Origin: Symbiodinium natans
Lineage: Eukaryota > Sar > Dinophyceae > Suessiales > Symbiodiniaceae
NCBI GenBank assembly: GCA_905221605.1
Contig: CAJNDS010002615.1
Span: forward strand, 64,001-128,000
DNA length: 64,000 nt
Reading direction: 5' to 3'
Position 1 is the stretch's first letter. Each line of letters begins with the position of its first letter. Positions 11,901 through 23,100 of this stretch are shown here, piece by piece. Position numbers and translations under genes: made by a program. The notes below the pieces were generated by a model. The model searched no databases. It saw only the letters and a program-made list of their open reading frames with translations, and was not told the origin of the DNA.

Positions 11901-14900
11901 CTGGGAGGTATCTACTTGTTCTTCATTGGGCATTGGGCAAATGGGGAATAAAGAATGGGTGCCCGAAGCCTCCATATATAAGCCGCAATGGAATTGTGAA
12001 AAAAAACCGAGTTGCCTTTGAATGACTGGCAGTTCCAGGAGCTTTCCATTTAGCACGCGAGGAGTCCTGTCTCAAGTTGAGGAGCATTCCTTCAACCCCG
12101 ACGATCAAGGAACCCTGCCACTGCGCAAAAGGTATCCGTATGTTATGATGTTTAATGGGATACGCAGCCCCTGAATCTTGGTAGCCCAGTGGGACACTTT
12201 CGCAAGGCTCTCTTATAAAGTCACTGCAACCAACCCCAAAGCGGGCACCCCAAAATCGAAACTCTAAACCCGAAACCCTAAACCCTAAACCCTAAACCCT
12301 AAACCCTAAACCCTAAACCCTAAACCCTAAACCCTAAACCCTAAACCCTAAACCCTAAACCCCCAACCCTAAAACGCACCCTGCACAGGAGGAGTTCCGA
12401 ACAGCCCTGAGGCCGGGTTGAGATGAGAACCTACGACGGTTGCAATGATTTTGTCACACTTGGAGGTGTGTAGGGTTTTGTTTAGGGTTGAAGGTTTGGG
12501 GTTTAGGGTTTGAGGGATGTTTTGTTGTTTTTTGTTCTTTTTTGGGGGGAGGGGGGGGGGTAGGCCTTGAGAGTTTAGGCACTTAGGGGCTTACTCGGAA
12601 GGGTAGCTAAAGCAGGGGGCTTATCTAAGGCTTCGGCTCCCAAGGTTTAAGGCTCATGGGGCTATAGGTTGCACCCTAAACCCTAAACCCCAAACCCCAA
12701 ACCCCAAACCCTAAACCCTAAACCCTAAACCCTAAGCCCTAAACCCTAAACCCTAAACCTTAAACCCGTCTTATAGGGTCATAGTCCGTGACAGGTCAGA
12801 GTTTACAACATAGGCTGTGAACCATAGCCCAGGCAGCCCCGCGCAGGGCTCTCCCTTCCGACTGCAGACCCCTCAAGAACAGGGTTTAGGATTTAGGGTT
12901 TTAGGGTTTCGGGTTTAGGGTTTGGGGTTTAGGGGCATAGACGTGGTCTCAAGCTTTAGAAGTGTTTTAAGACTTCCAGAATTGATGGGCGGACAAGCCT
13001 TTCTTCAGACAGAGGGCGGTTCTTTCGCACCACAAACCCTGTAAACGTCTGAGGGTAGCTTCATGGGCCCTTAATACGGGCTCTAACCTCCTTTAAAGGG
13101 TTCCGATGTATGGGCCCTTCATTTGTAGGGTATAAGGGGTAAAAAAGGGGTACCCTTTGAAGGGCCAATACTAGGGACCATGTAACTACCCTGAGATTAA
13201 ACGGCGAGTACATCCAAAGGGCAGGCCCCCACATATGACCACCCTTTGTAGCACGTCACCACTAACAACCGAGCATGCGCCGTAAACCTCAACCCCAAGC
13301 CTTAAACCCGAACCCGCTTCCCACAGGAAGGTGAATCCAGAAATTTCGGCTCCAGCCCTAAGACCGTGGCAGTAGGGCGGGGCTGGGGGGGGGGGGGGGG
13401 AGGGAGCGGGTTTAGCATGTGGAGGTTGATCCAAAGGTTTCTGGGAACTTTTGGAGGGTTCCTATTGGTTTTGCGGGAAATTTAAGGCAAAATTGGGAAC
13501 AGGTACTTTGATGAAATCCCATCTGTGTTCACAGTCTTCGGTACACTTGACTGTTTGGGTTTCAGGATTTCATTGTGTCAGGGTTCAGGGTTTCGGGTTT
13601 CGTTTTTTTTTCTTGGGAACATCAGCTGCCTACTTCTTAATGGGAATTAGGGATTTCAGCGTCTCTTGTCCGGTCCCTAATATAGTTCCCTAAATTCCCC
13701 CAAGAACTAACAAGCCGCGCGCCTCGGATCTTGAAGCCATCTAAAGGTCCTTAGAGGGTTTAGGGTTTAGGGTTTAGGGTTTCGGGTTTCGGGTTGCGGG
13801 TTTAGGGTTTAGGGTTTAGGGTTGGACCGGTTCAGCGTACTCATATCACCCAACTATCAGCGTAGTTATAACCCACGTATAAGCCCCAGAAGTACCCGGT
13901 TAATAGGGTTATGATTGGGTTATAAGTACAGTTCTAATTGGGTTACGAAGTGCCATAAACCTCCAAGTAAGCCCTAAACAAACCCCAAGCCCAGGACCCC
14001 AAACCCTTTAAAACCCCTATAGGCCCAAAACCTGCGTCCCGGTAAGGCGTCAACATGCGGCCGCCTCTTCCGTGCGGCAGATGCCACCTGGCGAAGTGTC
14101 TGCTAGTCGCGGTTTTCAAGAGGGCCACTGGGTTTGGGGGTTTTGGGGGTTTAGGGGTTTCAGGGGTTTTGGGATTTAGGGGTTTTAGGGGTTTTCAAGA
14201 GGGCCACTGGGTTCGAGGGTTTTGGGGGTTTTGGTCCTTTGGGGTTTTTGGGGGTTTTGGGGTTTTTAAGGGTTTTGGGGTTGTGGGGTTTTTGGGGGTT
14301 TTAGGGTTTAGGGTGTCGTTGTTGGGGTTTCACCAGCCACCGCACGCTGAATCGGCGCCGCAAAGGGCGTGAAGTGAAGACCTCGAACCCTATCTTTAGG
14401 GTTTAGGGTCTAGGGCTTAGGGTTTAGGATTTAACCCAAGTATAAGTGTAGTTATCAACCACTTACAAGCCCCGCAAGTACCCTTATCGGGTTCTAGGTG
14501 GGTTATAAGTACAGTTCTTAGTACAATGAACCTCCAAGTAAACCCCAAACTCTGAGCCCGAACCCTAAACCCGAAACCCTGGACATTAGCTAAACCATGT
14601 TCCCTATGCCCCACACAGGGTACCCCCCCTTTTGGACACCACCAGGTGGGCTTCTCGAGTTCAGGAGGGAGGGGTTGTAAAGAGTTTTCAGTGTTTGCGG
14701 TGGTTTAGGGTTTGGGGTTTAGGTTTAGGGGTTGAGGGCTCGTGTTCAGGAACTTGCATTAACTTTCCATAGTAAGGGCCCTGTATCATTTATGATAGCC
14801 CGCATTTTATCAGGACTAGTCGTCCGATCGTCACAGACGTGAGGCTGCGCTAACCACCGGGTTTAGGGTTTAGGGTTTAGGGCTGAGGGTTTAGGGTTTA

Positions 14901-16188
14901 GGGTTTAGGGTTTAGGGTTTAGGGTTTAGGGTTTAGGGTTTAGGGTTTAGGGTCTTATCAGAAGAGCTTCGCGGTCAGGGCTGCAACGTTTCAGGGGTTC
15001 CCGAGGCCTTAGCTTCGGCTTTAAGACTCTTCCTTGAGAAACGTCATCTGCTTGCTTTCCTTAAACCCTAAACCCTCATTTAGGGTTTAGGGTTTAGGGT
15101 TTAGGGTTTAGGGTTTAGGGTTTAGGGTGTTAGGAGTTTAACACCCCCCAACAACCCTACAGCCCCTAGAACCCTACCAAACCCCTAAAACCTCTCTGTC
15201 TGCACCTGTCTCATCGTGACCCGTTCCGCTCCCATGACTGTTCAAGGAGCGCCCTTGGGTGACCCTTTTTCAAGGGTTTAGGGTTTAGGGTTTAGGGTTT
15301 AGGGTTTAGGGTTTCGGGTTTAGCGTGAACCCACAATGAAGCAGCTCAGATGAACCTCGACTCCTTCATTGACGCGAGTGAGTTCTCCAACTTTTTGAAG
15401 CCGGGCATGCGTTTGGAAGTTAAGGGATTGAGGGTTTAGGGCTTTGGGTTGAGGGAAACCCTAAACCCTAATTAAACCCTAAACTCTACGAAGCCCTAAA
15501 ACCCTAACCGAAACCTTACGACCCCCAAGCCCATAAACCCCTAAACCCCTAAAATCTACTAAACCTGTAAACGCCCGAACCTAAACCTCAAACTCCCGAC
15601 ACCCCCAAACCCTGAGACCCCCAAGCCAGCCCCAGCCCTAAACCCTAAACCCTAAACCCTAAACCCTAAACCCTAACCCCTAAACCCTAAACCCTAAACC
15701 CTAAACCCTAAACCCTAAACCCTAAACCCTATACCCTAAACCCTAAACCCTAAACCCTAAACCCTAAACCCTAAACCCTTCCAAGGAAGATTGGCGCAAT
15801 GACGCTTGACCCGCTGAAAGAGCCAGAGCCCTGGATATGGGGGATCCAACCTGTAGGGTTTTTTGCAGGTTAGGGTTTAGGGTTTAGGGTTTCGGGTTTA
15901 GGGTTTAGGGTTTAGGGTTTGGGTTTAGGGCTACTCGGAAGCCTTCTGACTTAGTAAGTAAGGTTCGTAAGTCATGGGGTTTCTGGGGGATACTATTCCA
16001 AGTAGTGGTTTTAGGTGGTTTTCAGCTTTAGGGGTATAGGGTTTTAAGGTTCTAGGGTGCCGGGTATAGGGTTTATGTAAAGCTTGCGGATTCAGATGTA
16101 CTCAGAGTATGGTGGGGATTCTGCCGAAGCCGAGAATCTTGACACCACCCGCGAGAACCGAGCAACAGCTAAAGTCAAATCGGTTTAG
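8940..16188 (+). CDS. EF-hand calcium-binding protein gene (multi-exon; 5' limit uncertain)
   Basis: Exons 10,613-10,661 (GNDGLELLRQMQTSIQ), 11,137-11,169 (AFYHVFHSGHE), 11,705-11,749 (AFASFDLDGDGKVTE) and 12,389-12,416 (EEFRTALRP) join in frame through GC donors. Exons three and four complete a canonical EF-hand loop, with Asp at positions 1, 3 and 5 and Glu at 12, followed by Phe. A degenerate second loop is at 15,350 to about 15,404 (NLDSFIDASEFSNFLKPG). Further exons are about 12,833, about 15,786-15,840 (IGAMTLDPLKEPEPW) and a last exon 16,096-16,188 ending in TAG. Upstream candidates at 8,940 (AQEECDAGTS) and about 9,745-9,800 (GDPPELDSEACDLLRLP) may belong here. The loop implies calcium binding, but no kinase or other domain fixes the role. 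Confidence is good for the EF-hand core and lower for the ends. Confidence 0.7.
9543..9722 (-). repeat. CCCTAAA telomeric array
   Basis: About 20 perfect heptamers upstream of an exon candidate at about 9,745. Confidence 0.95.
9911..10045 (+). repeat. TTTTGGGG octamer array
   Basis: About 15 units of the octamer GGGGTTTT, an expanded variant of the local heptamer that matches the telomere repeat of hypotrich ciliates. Being embedded among TTTAGGG variants, it looks like local homogenisation and not ciliate DNA. Confidence 0.9.
12177..12240. mobile_element. Family B element fragment
   Basis: CTTGGTAGCCCAGTGGGACA followed by a TTATAAAG-containing segment matches the left half of family B. No right terminus was found. 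A CCCTAAA array follows at 12,265-12,365. It lies inside the EF-hand intron. Confidence 0.5.
13053..13191. mobile_element. Family D inverted-repeat element
   Basis: The left end GGGTAGCTTCATGGGCCC and right end GGGACCATGTAACTACCC are inverted repeats with three mismatches. The interior carries a second nested pair (GGGCCCTT and AAGGGCC). No coding frame. Confidence 0.6.
13832..13970. mobile_element. Family A MITE-like element, copy 3
   Basis: The right half is well conserved (GGGTTATAAGTACAGTT through CATAAACCTCCAAGT). The left terminus has decayed. Confidence 0.65.
14432..14539. mobile_element. Family A MITE-like element, copy 4 (left end truncated)
   Basis: It begins within the family at AACCCAAGTATAAGTGTAGT and ends ACAATGAACCTCCAAGT. 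The outer left inverted repeat is replaced by TTTAGG repeats, suggesting that an array invaded the element. Confidence 0.65.
14861..14953 (+). repeat. TTTAGGG telomeric array
   Basis: About 13 heptamers, almost perfect. Confidence 0.95.
15635..15779 (-). repeat. CCCTAAA telomeric array
   Basis: About 20 heptamers immediately upstream of the exon candidate at 15,786. Confidence 0.95.
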
Positions 16189-16799
16189 GACTCAGTTGTC
16201 AGCAGAGCCCCTCGCCTCAACCAAACCTTAAATGCGTAGTTCTAAAGATTTGGGTCGTTCAACAGTTTCGAAAGTCCTGATGAAAACGCGTGCCGTATTC
16301 CGTAGGGGATCCAAAAAAGGGACTGTGCTGTAGAGAACTACCCAAATGTGTTGTCTAAGCCCTAAACCCCAAGCCCGTAACACCCATAAGCCCCTAGAGC
16401 CTCAAACCCATAAACCCTTTAACCCAAAAACCCTAAAGCCGGAAAACCCTAAACTCTAAAACGGGTAAACCCTTTAGCCCTAAAACCCCAAAACCCCCAA
16501 ACGCCCTAAAACCCCCTAAAACCCTCCAAAACCTAAATCCCCTAAACCCCCTAAAACCCTCCAAAACCTAAACCCCTAAAGCCCCAAAACCTCCAAAACC
16601 CCTCTATAAACCCTGAAACCCCCAAACCCCCCAAATACCCAAAACACCCTAAAACCCTAAAAACCCCCCTGAAACCCCCAAATATCCAGATGCCCAATTC
16701 CCCTGAAACCCTCGAAAACCCTTCGAAACCCTCTACAACCCTCTAAAACCCTCTAAACCCCTCCAAAACCCCAAATGCCCCAAATACACCAAAATTCGT

Positions 16800-19531
16800 G
16801 CTGAGGCTCCTACCCGAGCATCGCCGTGAAGTGTCTGCCGCAGACCTCGTGCAGCGCACCGGCTCATGCACTCATGCACGGACTTAGGGCAGGGACGGGC
16901 CAAACACGTTTGAAGCTTAAACGTTTAAACGTTTTAGGCGTTTGAACTGTTTGAACAGAGTTCGGGCTTTGGAGTGTTTAAACAGCTTAAACAAAGAGTT
17001 CGCATTGCTCAATGTTTAAACATTTGGTGGGGCTCCAGGGCATATAAACATGTTTAAGAAGTTGTTGCCAAGTGTTTGAACAGTCCTCCGGGCAATGTTG
17101 GCCCAAGATTGGTGCTCTGCAAAACCCTGGAGCTGAAACTTTGAGAACCTAAACCTTGTGAAGCCCTAAGCCACTCTTTCAGGCTGTTTCTTGTTGCGGT
17201 TTAAACGGTTTATCCGGTTTAAACGGTTAAACAAGGTTTAAACTGTTTAAACGCTTTAAACGGTTTAAACAGGGGCTTCCAGGGCTGCCAAACGGTTTAA
17301 ACACGTTTCAACCGCTTGAGCTTCAGCTCTTCGGAGTGTCAGTTCCCAAGGTTGGGTGTGAGTTCTCAGAGGGTTGGGAGCAAGGGTCCATAGACCCTAA
17401 ACTAACTCCCCAAAACCCCTAAACCCCAAAATGCGTACTCTTTGCAGGCCACTGTGGGTGGTGTTATGTTTAAACAGATGTTTAAACATGTGTGTGTGTG
17501 TGTTTAAACATTTGACAGTTTAAGCCGGTTAATGTTTAAACGACGTTTAAACAGTCTAAACCGTTTAAACATTCTGAACCGCCAGGGCGCTGTTTGTTTA
17601 AACATTGTGCGTTTAAACCCCGACAGTTTATACCGTTTAAACACAGACCCCCGCCCAACCCTGACTTAGGGTTTAGGGGGTTTAGGGGGTTTAGGGTGAA
17701 GAATATAGTAGGAACATACCTACCAGTGTCCTTATCTTCCCTTTATATTCCTGCCCTATTCTCGGGCTTTTCTGTTTGGGGCTCTTTGAAGCCCAGACGT
17801 GTAAGCGGTTCATGGGTCCTTTGCTTTGCTTTGTAAACGGAGCAGCCTTGAAGCCCAACTAGCCCTAAGAGCTGAACCTTAAGCGCAAACGGAACACACC
17901 AAGGTTGAGACTCCTAAGAAGGGGAAACGGCGGAAGTTTCTCATCCGTCATTTTCCGCTCAAGACCACCAGAACCTGAATTCCCAGGGTAAGCCTGGAAA
18001 CCCAAAACCCTCAACTCAGACCTAAACCCTAAACCCTAAACCCTAAACCCTAAACCCTAAACCCTAAACCCTAAACCCTAAACCCTAAACCCTAAACCCT
18101 AAACCCTAAACCCTAAACCCTAAACCCCAAAACCCTAAACCCTAGACCCTAAACCCTAAACCCTAAACCCTAAACCCTAAACCCTAAACCCTAAACCCCA
18201 AACCCCAAACCCCAAACCCTAAACCCTAAACCCTAAACCCTAAACCCTAAACCCTAAACCCTACAAACCCTAAACCCTAAACCCTAAGCCCTAAACCCTA
18301 AGCCCTAAACCCTAAACCAGGTGGGCGATGAGCCACAACCTCCACGCGGGCCAGAGTGAGCATGTCGCCGAGCTCACGGAAATGAGTTGAGGTGCCCTTG
18401 CTGTTCCTGGGCCAGAGGCTCCCGAACCCCCTTCGATTAAGGTTTAGGGTTTAGGGTTTAGGGTTTAGGGTTTAGGGTTTAGGGTTTAGGGTTTAGGGTT
18501 TAGGGTTTAGGGTTTAGGGTTTAGGGTAGGGATCCTGCGATGATTCAGGACGTATTTCCGAACAGTTCCCAACCAACCCTACCAAGAGCTGGTAGGTTCC
18601 TTAAAAGGGGTTCAAGCTCTAATCCCTAAACCCTGAGCCCTGAGCCCTAAACCCTAAACCCTAAACCCTAAACCCTAAACCCTAAACCCTAAACCCTAAA
18701 CCCTAAACCCTAAACCCTAAACCCTAAACCCTAAACCCGATAAGTCCCAATCTCAGGGGTTTTGGAGCCTCTGGGTGGCCCATCTTCCACGAGCCTGTAG
18801 GGATTTTGGGGTTTTATTTCTAACCCTAAACCCTAAACCCTAAACCCTAAACCCTAAACCCTAAACCCTAAACCCTAAACCCTAAACCCTAAACCCTAAG
18901 CCCTAAGCCCTAAGCCCTACAGGCTTCTCGGGGTTCCAGTTCTCAGGGCCGACCTCCCGCTGGGCTTGGCCTGGCAGCAGGGAACTCTGAATCCCCAAGA
19001 CAACCTTCTGATCAGATGTGGGAGTGTGGTTTAGGGTTCAGGGTTCAGGGTTTAGGGCTTACGGCTTATAGGGTTTAGGGTTTAGGGTTTAGGGTTTAGG
19101 GTTTATAGGCCGTGAGGTCGAAGCAGGGTTTGGAGACAGCGACGCCTGGTGGTCAAGTCTCATGGGTATCTTATGGGTGCTGAACCCTGCGCCCTAAATC
19201 CTAAACACTAAACTGTAAGCCCTAATATCCCTTACTTCATCCGTAAGGTCTTGGTCTTGGCACACCCACACACACCTCTTTTTTGAGGCTTGCATATATG
19301 GGTTTCCTAAATTAGGGGTACCTGATTGGGGGTCCTTAGTAAAAGGGGATCCTACTACTTGGGGTATAAGCGGGGAACCCCCTGTTCTATGAAATGCCCA
19401 TATGGTGAGGGCTTGCCTACAGGCTATTGGTAGGGTTCGCAGGACCTAAAAAACCTTTTCTAGGTACCCCAGTTATAGCCGCCTAAGCCCCTAAACTCGC
19501 AAACCCCCAAGCCCCCAAAATTCAGACAAAG

Positions 19532-19562
<31 letters not shown>

Positions 19563-19950
19563 CCCTTTGCTGCTGGTCCTGATGCCCTCGTTCCTTCCGG
19601 GATCGGCCAGTGTTTCTCTCGACATCTGGGGGCTTCTGTCAAGGGATTAAGACTCGTACCCATAAGGTTGTACTCCCGAAGGTTCCTCTCCCCAAGCTCC
19701 TCTTAATATGGCGCCTACAAGGGTACAACCTCAGGGGTGCAAGATAGAGTCCCTTTTGGTTCTGGGCTCGGAGTTTAGAGTTTAGGGTTTAGGGTTTAGG
19801 GTTTAGGGTTTAGGGTTTAGGGTTTAGGGTTTAGGGTTTAGCCTCATTCCCATCATGGAAGCCGATGTTGAGAGTTGGGAGATGCCATTTGAAACGGGCT
19901 GCCTAGCAAGCAGAGTTCGGATGCCCCCTGAGACTCACGGAGGCGTTTAG
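16800..19950 (+). CDS. Unrecognised multi-exon gene(s)
   Basis: Likely exons: about 16,806-16,868 (LLPEHRREVSAADLVQRTG), 17,904 to about 17,975 (basic, ETPKKGKRRKFLIRHFPLK), 18,321-18,385 (AMSHNLHAGQSEHVAELTEM, GT donor), about 18,760-18,800, 18,923 to about 19,020 (SRGSSSQGRPPAGLGLAAG) and a last exon 19,842-19,950 (IPIMEADVESWEMPFETG) ending in TAG. The lysine/arginine cluster could be a nuclear targeting signal. No domain family is recognised, and whether all exons belong to one gene is not established. Confidence 0.45.
16895..17665. repeat. GTTTAAAC palindrome-rich block
   Basis: The 8-nt palindrome GTTTAAAC and near matches (CGTTTAAACG, TGTTTAAACA, GTTTGAAC) occur roughly two dozen times in 770 bp with irregular spacing. 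A short (TG)n run is at about 17,489. No convincing coding exon lies within. The block is unlike the surrounding telomeric DNA. Confidence 0.85.
18008..18316 (-). repeat. Longest unbroken CCCTAAA array
   Basis: About 300 bp and more than 40 units, with scattered CCCCAAA, CCCTAGA and CCCTAAG variants. It ends 5 nt before the acceptor of the exon at 18,321. Confidence 0.95.
18437..18527 (+). repeat. TTTAGGG array downstream of the exon at 18,321
   Basis: About 13 perfect units. With the array at 18,008-18,316 it makes a clear exon sandwich. Confidence 0.95.
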
Positions 19951-20155
19951 CTTGAGAGCGTGTTGCTCAGTTCTCAAAGATCAGATCACAGACGTCAATG
20001 CTTAGATCCATATATATATATATATATAGATCTCACGTAAACTCGACCCCGCGCTGCTTGCAAGGGTCATCATAGGAAAGAAGACCAAAACCCTTAACCC
20101 AAAAGCCTCGCCAAAGAAAGACTGAGAGTCTCGGAAAGCCTCCGCCCTGCGCGGG

Positions 20156-23100
20156 ATGCCCCTGTCCTTCGATAAAGGACCGTTCCGTTGTACAGTATGC
20201 TGCTACGGAATTCAGAATGAGTGCACAAGTCCAGGGGTCGGACCCGCTTGCCGGGCCTTCAGTGGCGTAATCTTGAACCGCTATAACACCCGGATTACAG
20301 GGTTGAGGGTTTCAAGGGCCCGAGGGCACCCCCCTGCAAGAAACGATGTTCGGCAGGACTATTTTGAAGATTCGGAATCCGAAGATAGAGAAGACGTGCA
20401 GTACCTGCTACACCCTGAAATCCTCACCCAAACAACCACTCTCTATATATAACCCGTAAACCCTCCTAAGCCCTTTGCCTTACAAACCCTAAACCCCCTA
20501 CCATAGGCCCTACGCGGAAAGCAGGCTCGACGCTCTGCAACCCCTCAGCCGCGGCGCAAGGGACCCTGTGGCTAGAAATTGGAGCGTTGCGTTCTCCAGG
20601 TAGAATCCCGTGCTTTAACTTGGGGCGAAGACCTAAACCCTAAACCCTGGACCCTGAACCCTGAACCCAAACCCTGAACCCTGAACCCTAAACTTGCCCT
20701 AAACCTAACCCTAGAGTTTTAAGTCCTCTTCAGCAGGTGACTAGCGAAACCACCACAATCCAAGATCCTAAGCCCTGATGTTTAGGGGTTTAGGTTTTAG
20801 GGTTTAGGGTTTTAAGGTTTGACCTACTAACCCAAACCCGAAGCCGGAACCCCTGAATTCCAGACCCCAATCCTGGATCCTGAGCCTTCAGCCCCGAGCC
20901 CAAACCCTAGACACCTAAACCCAATAAACCACATAAGCCCGAACCATAAACCCTGTAAACCCTAAGCCCTTAAAACCCTCTAAGCCCGAGCTCTGCACCT
21001 CAAACTCCTAACCCAAACCCGAATCCCAAGCCCCTGTTTCAAGCCCTGAACCCTAAGCCCTCAACCCTGAGCCCTGACCCCTAAACCCTAAACCCTAACC
21101 CTAATCCCTAAACCCTAAACCCTAAACCCTCAACCCTAAACCCTAAACTGGCAGGCCACGGGGCGCACCGGCGGCCACCGCGTGGCCGTGAAGTGCATTG
21201 ACCTCGGCGAGCTGACGGCCAAGGACTCAAGCACTTCTTCGGAGGTTTAGGGTTCAGGGTTCAGGGTTCAGGGGTTTCAGGGTTCAGGGTTCAGGGTGTC
21301 GGGTAGGGTCTGCCAACGCGACACAAGGCAGTTTAAGGTTTCGGGTTTCGGGTTTAAGGTCTAGGCAGAACCCCTACATAAGCTTTATTTGCTTGGGTAG
21401 GTTGCGGGTGGGTGGGAGGGGTGGGAGGGGTGGGAGGAGGGGGGGGAGTTTAGGCAGTAGTGCGCGAAATTTAACCAGTCTGAGACCCCTTAAGATGCCG
21501 AGAGCAGTTTCGCATCCCAAACCCAGAAGCCCCAAACCCTAAAAAAGTCCCTAAACCCTAAGCCCCAAATCTTTAAGCCCTAACAAGGTCCCTAAACCCT
21601 AAGCCCCAAACCCTAAAAAAGTCCCTAAACCCTAAGCCCCAAATCTTTAAACCCTAAATTCCCCACAATCCCCGAAACCCCCCCAATAGCCCATTAAGCC
21701 CCTCATCCCCTAACCCGAGCCCGAAGCCCCAAACCCCCAGAATCCCTCCACAGCCCTAAACCCTAAACCCTAAACCCTAAACCCTAAACCCTAAACCCTA
21801 AACCCTAAACCCTAAACCCTAAACCCTAAACCCTAAACCCTAAACCCTAAACCCTAAACCCTAAACCCTAACCCCTAAACACTAAACCCTAACCCCTAAA
21901 CCCTAAACCCTAAACCCTAAACCCTAAACCCTAAACCCTAAACCCTAAACCCTAAACCCTAAACCCTAAACCCTAAACCCTAAACCCTTCACAGGAGAGG
22001 CACCAGGCATCGCAGGAGGCAGGCCCAGATCTGGGTTGCTTTTGTGGGTTGCTCTCCGAGCCTAGGAGGGTTTAGGGTTTAGGGTTTAGGGTTTAGGGCT
22101 TCGGGGGTTTAGCCCGTTTATGCTGTTTAGGCGTTTAGGCCTTGGTGGTACCTTTTTTGGGTTCTGGTCCCTTGTACATAGAAGTAACCAATCCCCGAAA
22201 AGAGGAGTACCCTGATATGCAATAATTCGGTTGCTGGGCTACCAAGTCCGAATTGTGGCGTGTTCAAGTTCCTAGTATCCTTCGGGGGGGTTGGGGTGAA
22301 AGGTTGTAGGGTCAAAACGTAGACTCTAAACCCGAAACCTTGAACGGAGTTGTGAGGTGGTACGTACTCTCTTTGGTGTAAGCTCAATACGAGCAGGCCA
22401 TTGCAGCAGCAAAAGGCCACTACACTTCAACAAACCAAAACAAGCCTAAACCCTTACTCCCTCAACCTAAACGCGAAGGCCTGAGGTTTTCAGGGTTTAG
22501 GTGCTGAGGGTTTTTGTCCAAATCTTTTTTCTCAGGCATCCGAACTCTGAGGGGGGCACTCCCAGGCTATTCTTCTTGGCCCTTCCTCAAACAATCCCGC
22601 CCTCTAGGACCCCTAATATGCTATACCCTTATATATATATATATATCCTAAATTCACTAGAGCCCAAACCTGAGACCCTAGACCCTAAAGCCAAGCCACC
22701 AGCCGCCCCAAGTGCTGAATGTGCCGCCCCGCTTTGTAGTTTCCTTCAGGAGTTTCCGGGGGTGTAGGGTTCGGGGCTTGTACGGCTTCAGAAATTCGGC
22801 TGTAGGGTTCAGGACTAGGGTTTGGGTTAGGGTATAGGGTATAGGGTATAGGGTATAGGGTATAGGGTATAGGGTATAGGGTATAGGGTATAGGGTTTAG
22901 GGTTTAGGGTTTAGGTTTAGGGTTTAGGGTTTAGGGTTTAGGGCTTAGGCTTTAGGGCTCAGGGTTTTGGGTTTTCGGGTGTTGGGTTCAGGGTTTGGGG
23001 TTATGAGCAAGTATTATTTCCCCAATATCGATTGCAAAACTAGTGAGTTGGCTATACGTGGCATTGGCTTTATTTGGGGTTTCTTACCACCCTACTCGTA

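Noticed and set aside
20156-20452. Independent single-exon gene with zinc-finger-like cysteines
   Set aside because: The cysteine spacing does not match a known finger and the frame runs into the kinase locus. It is kept only as a possible N-terminal exon of that gene.
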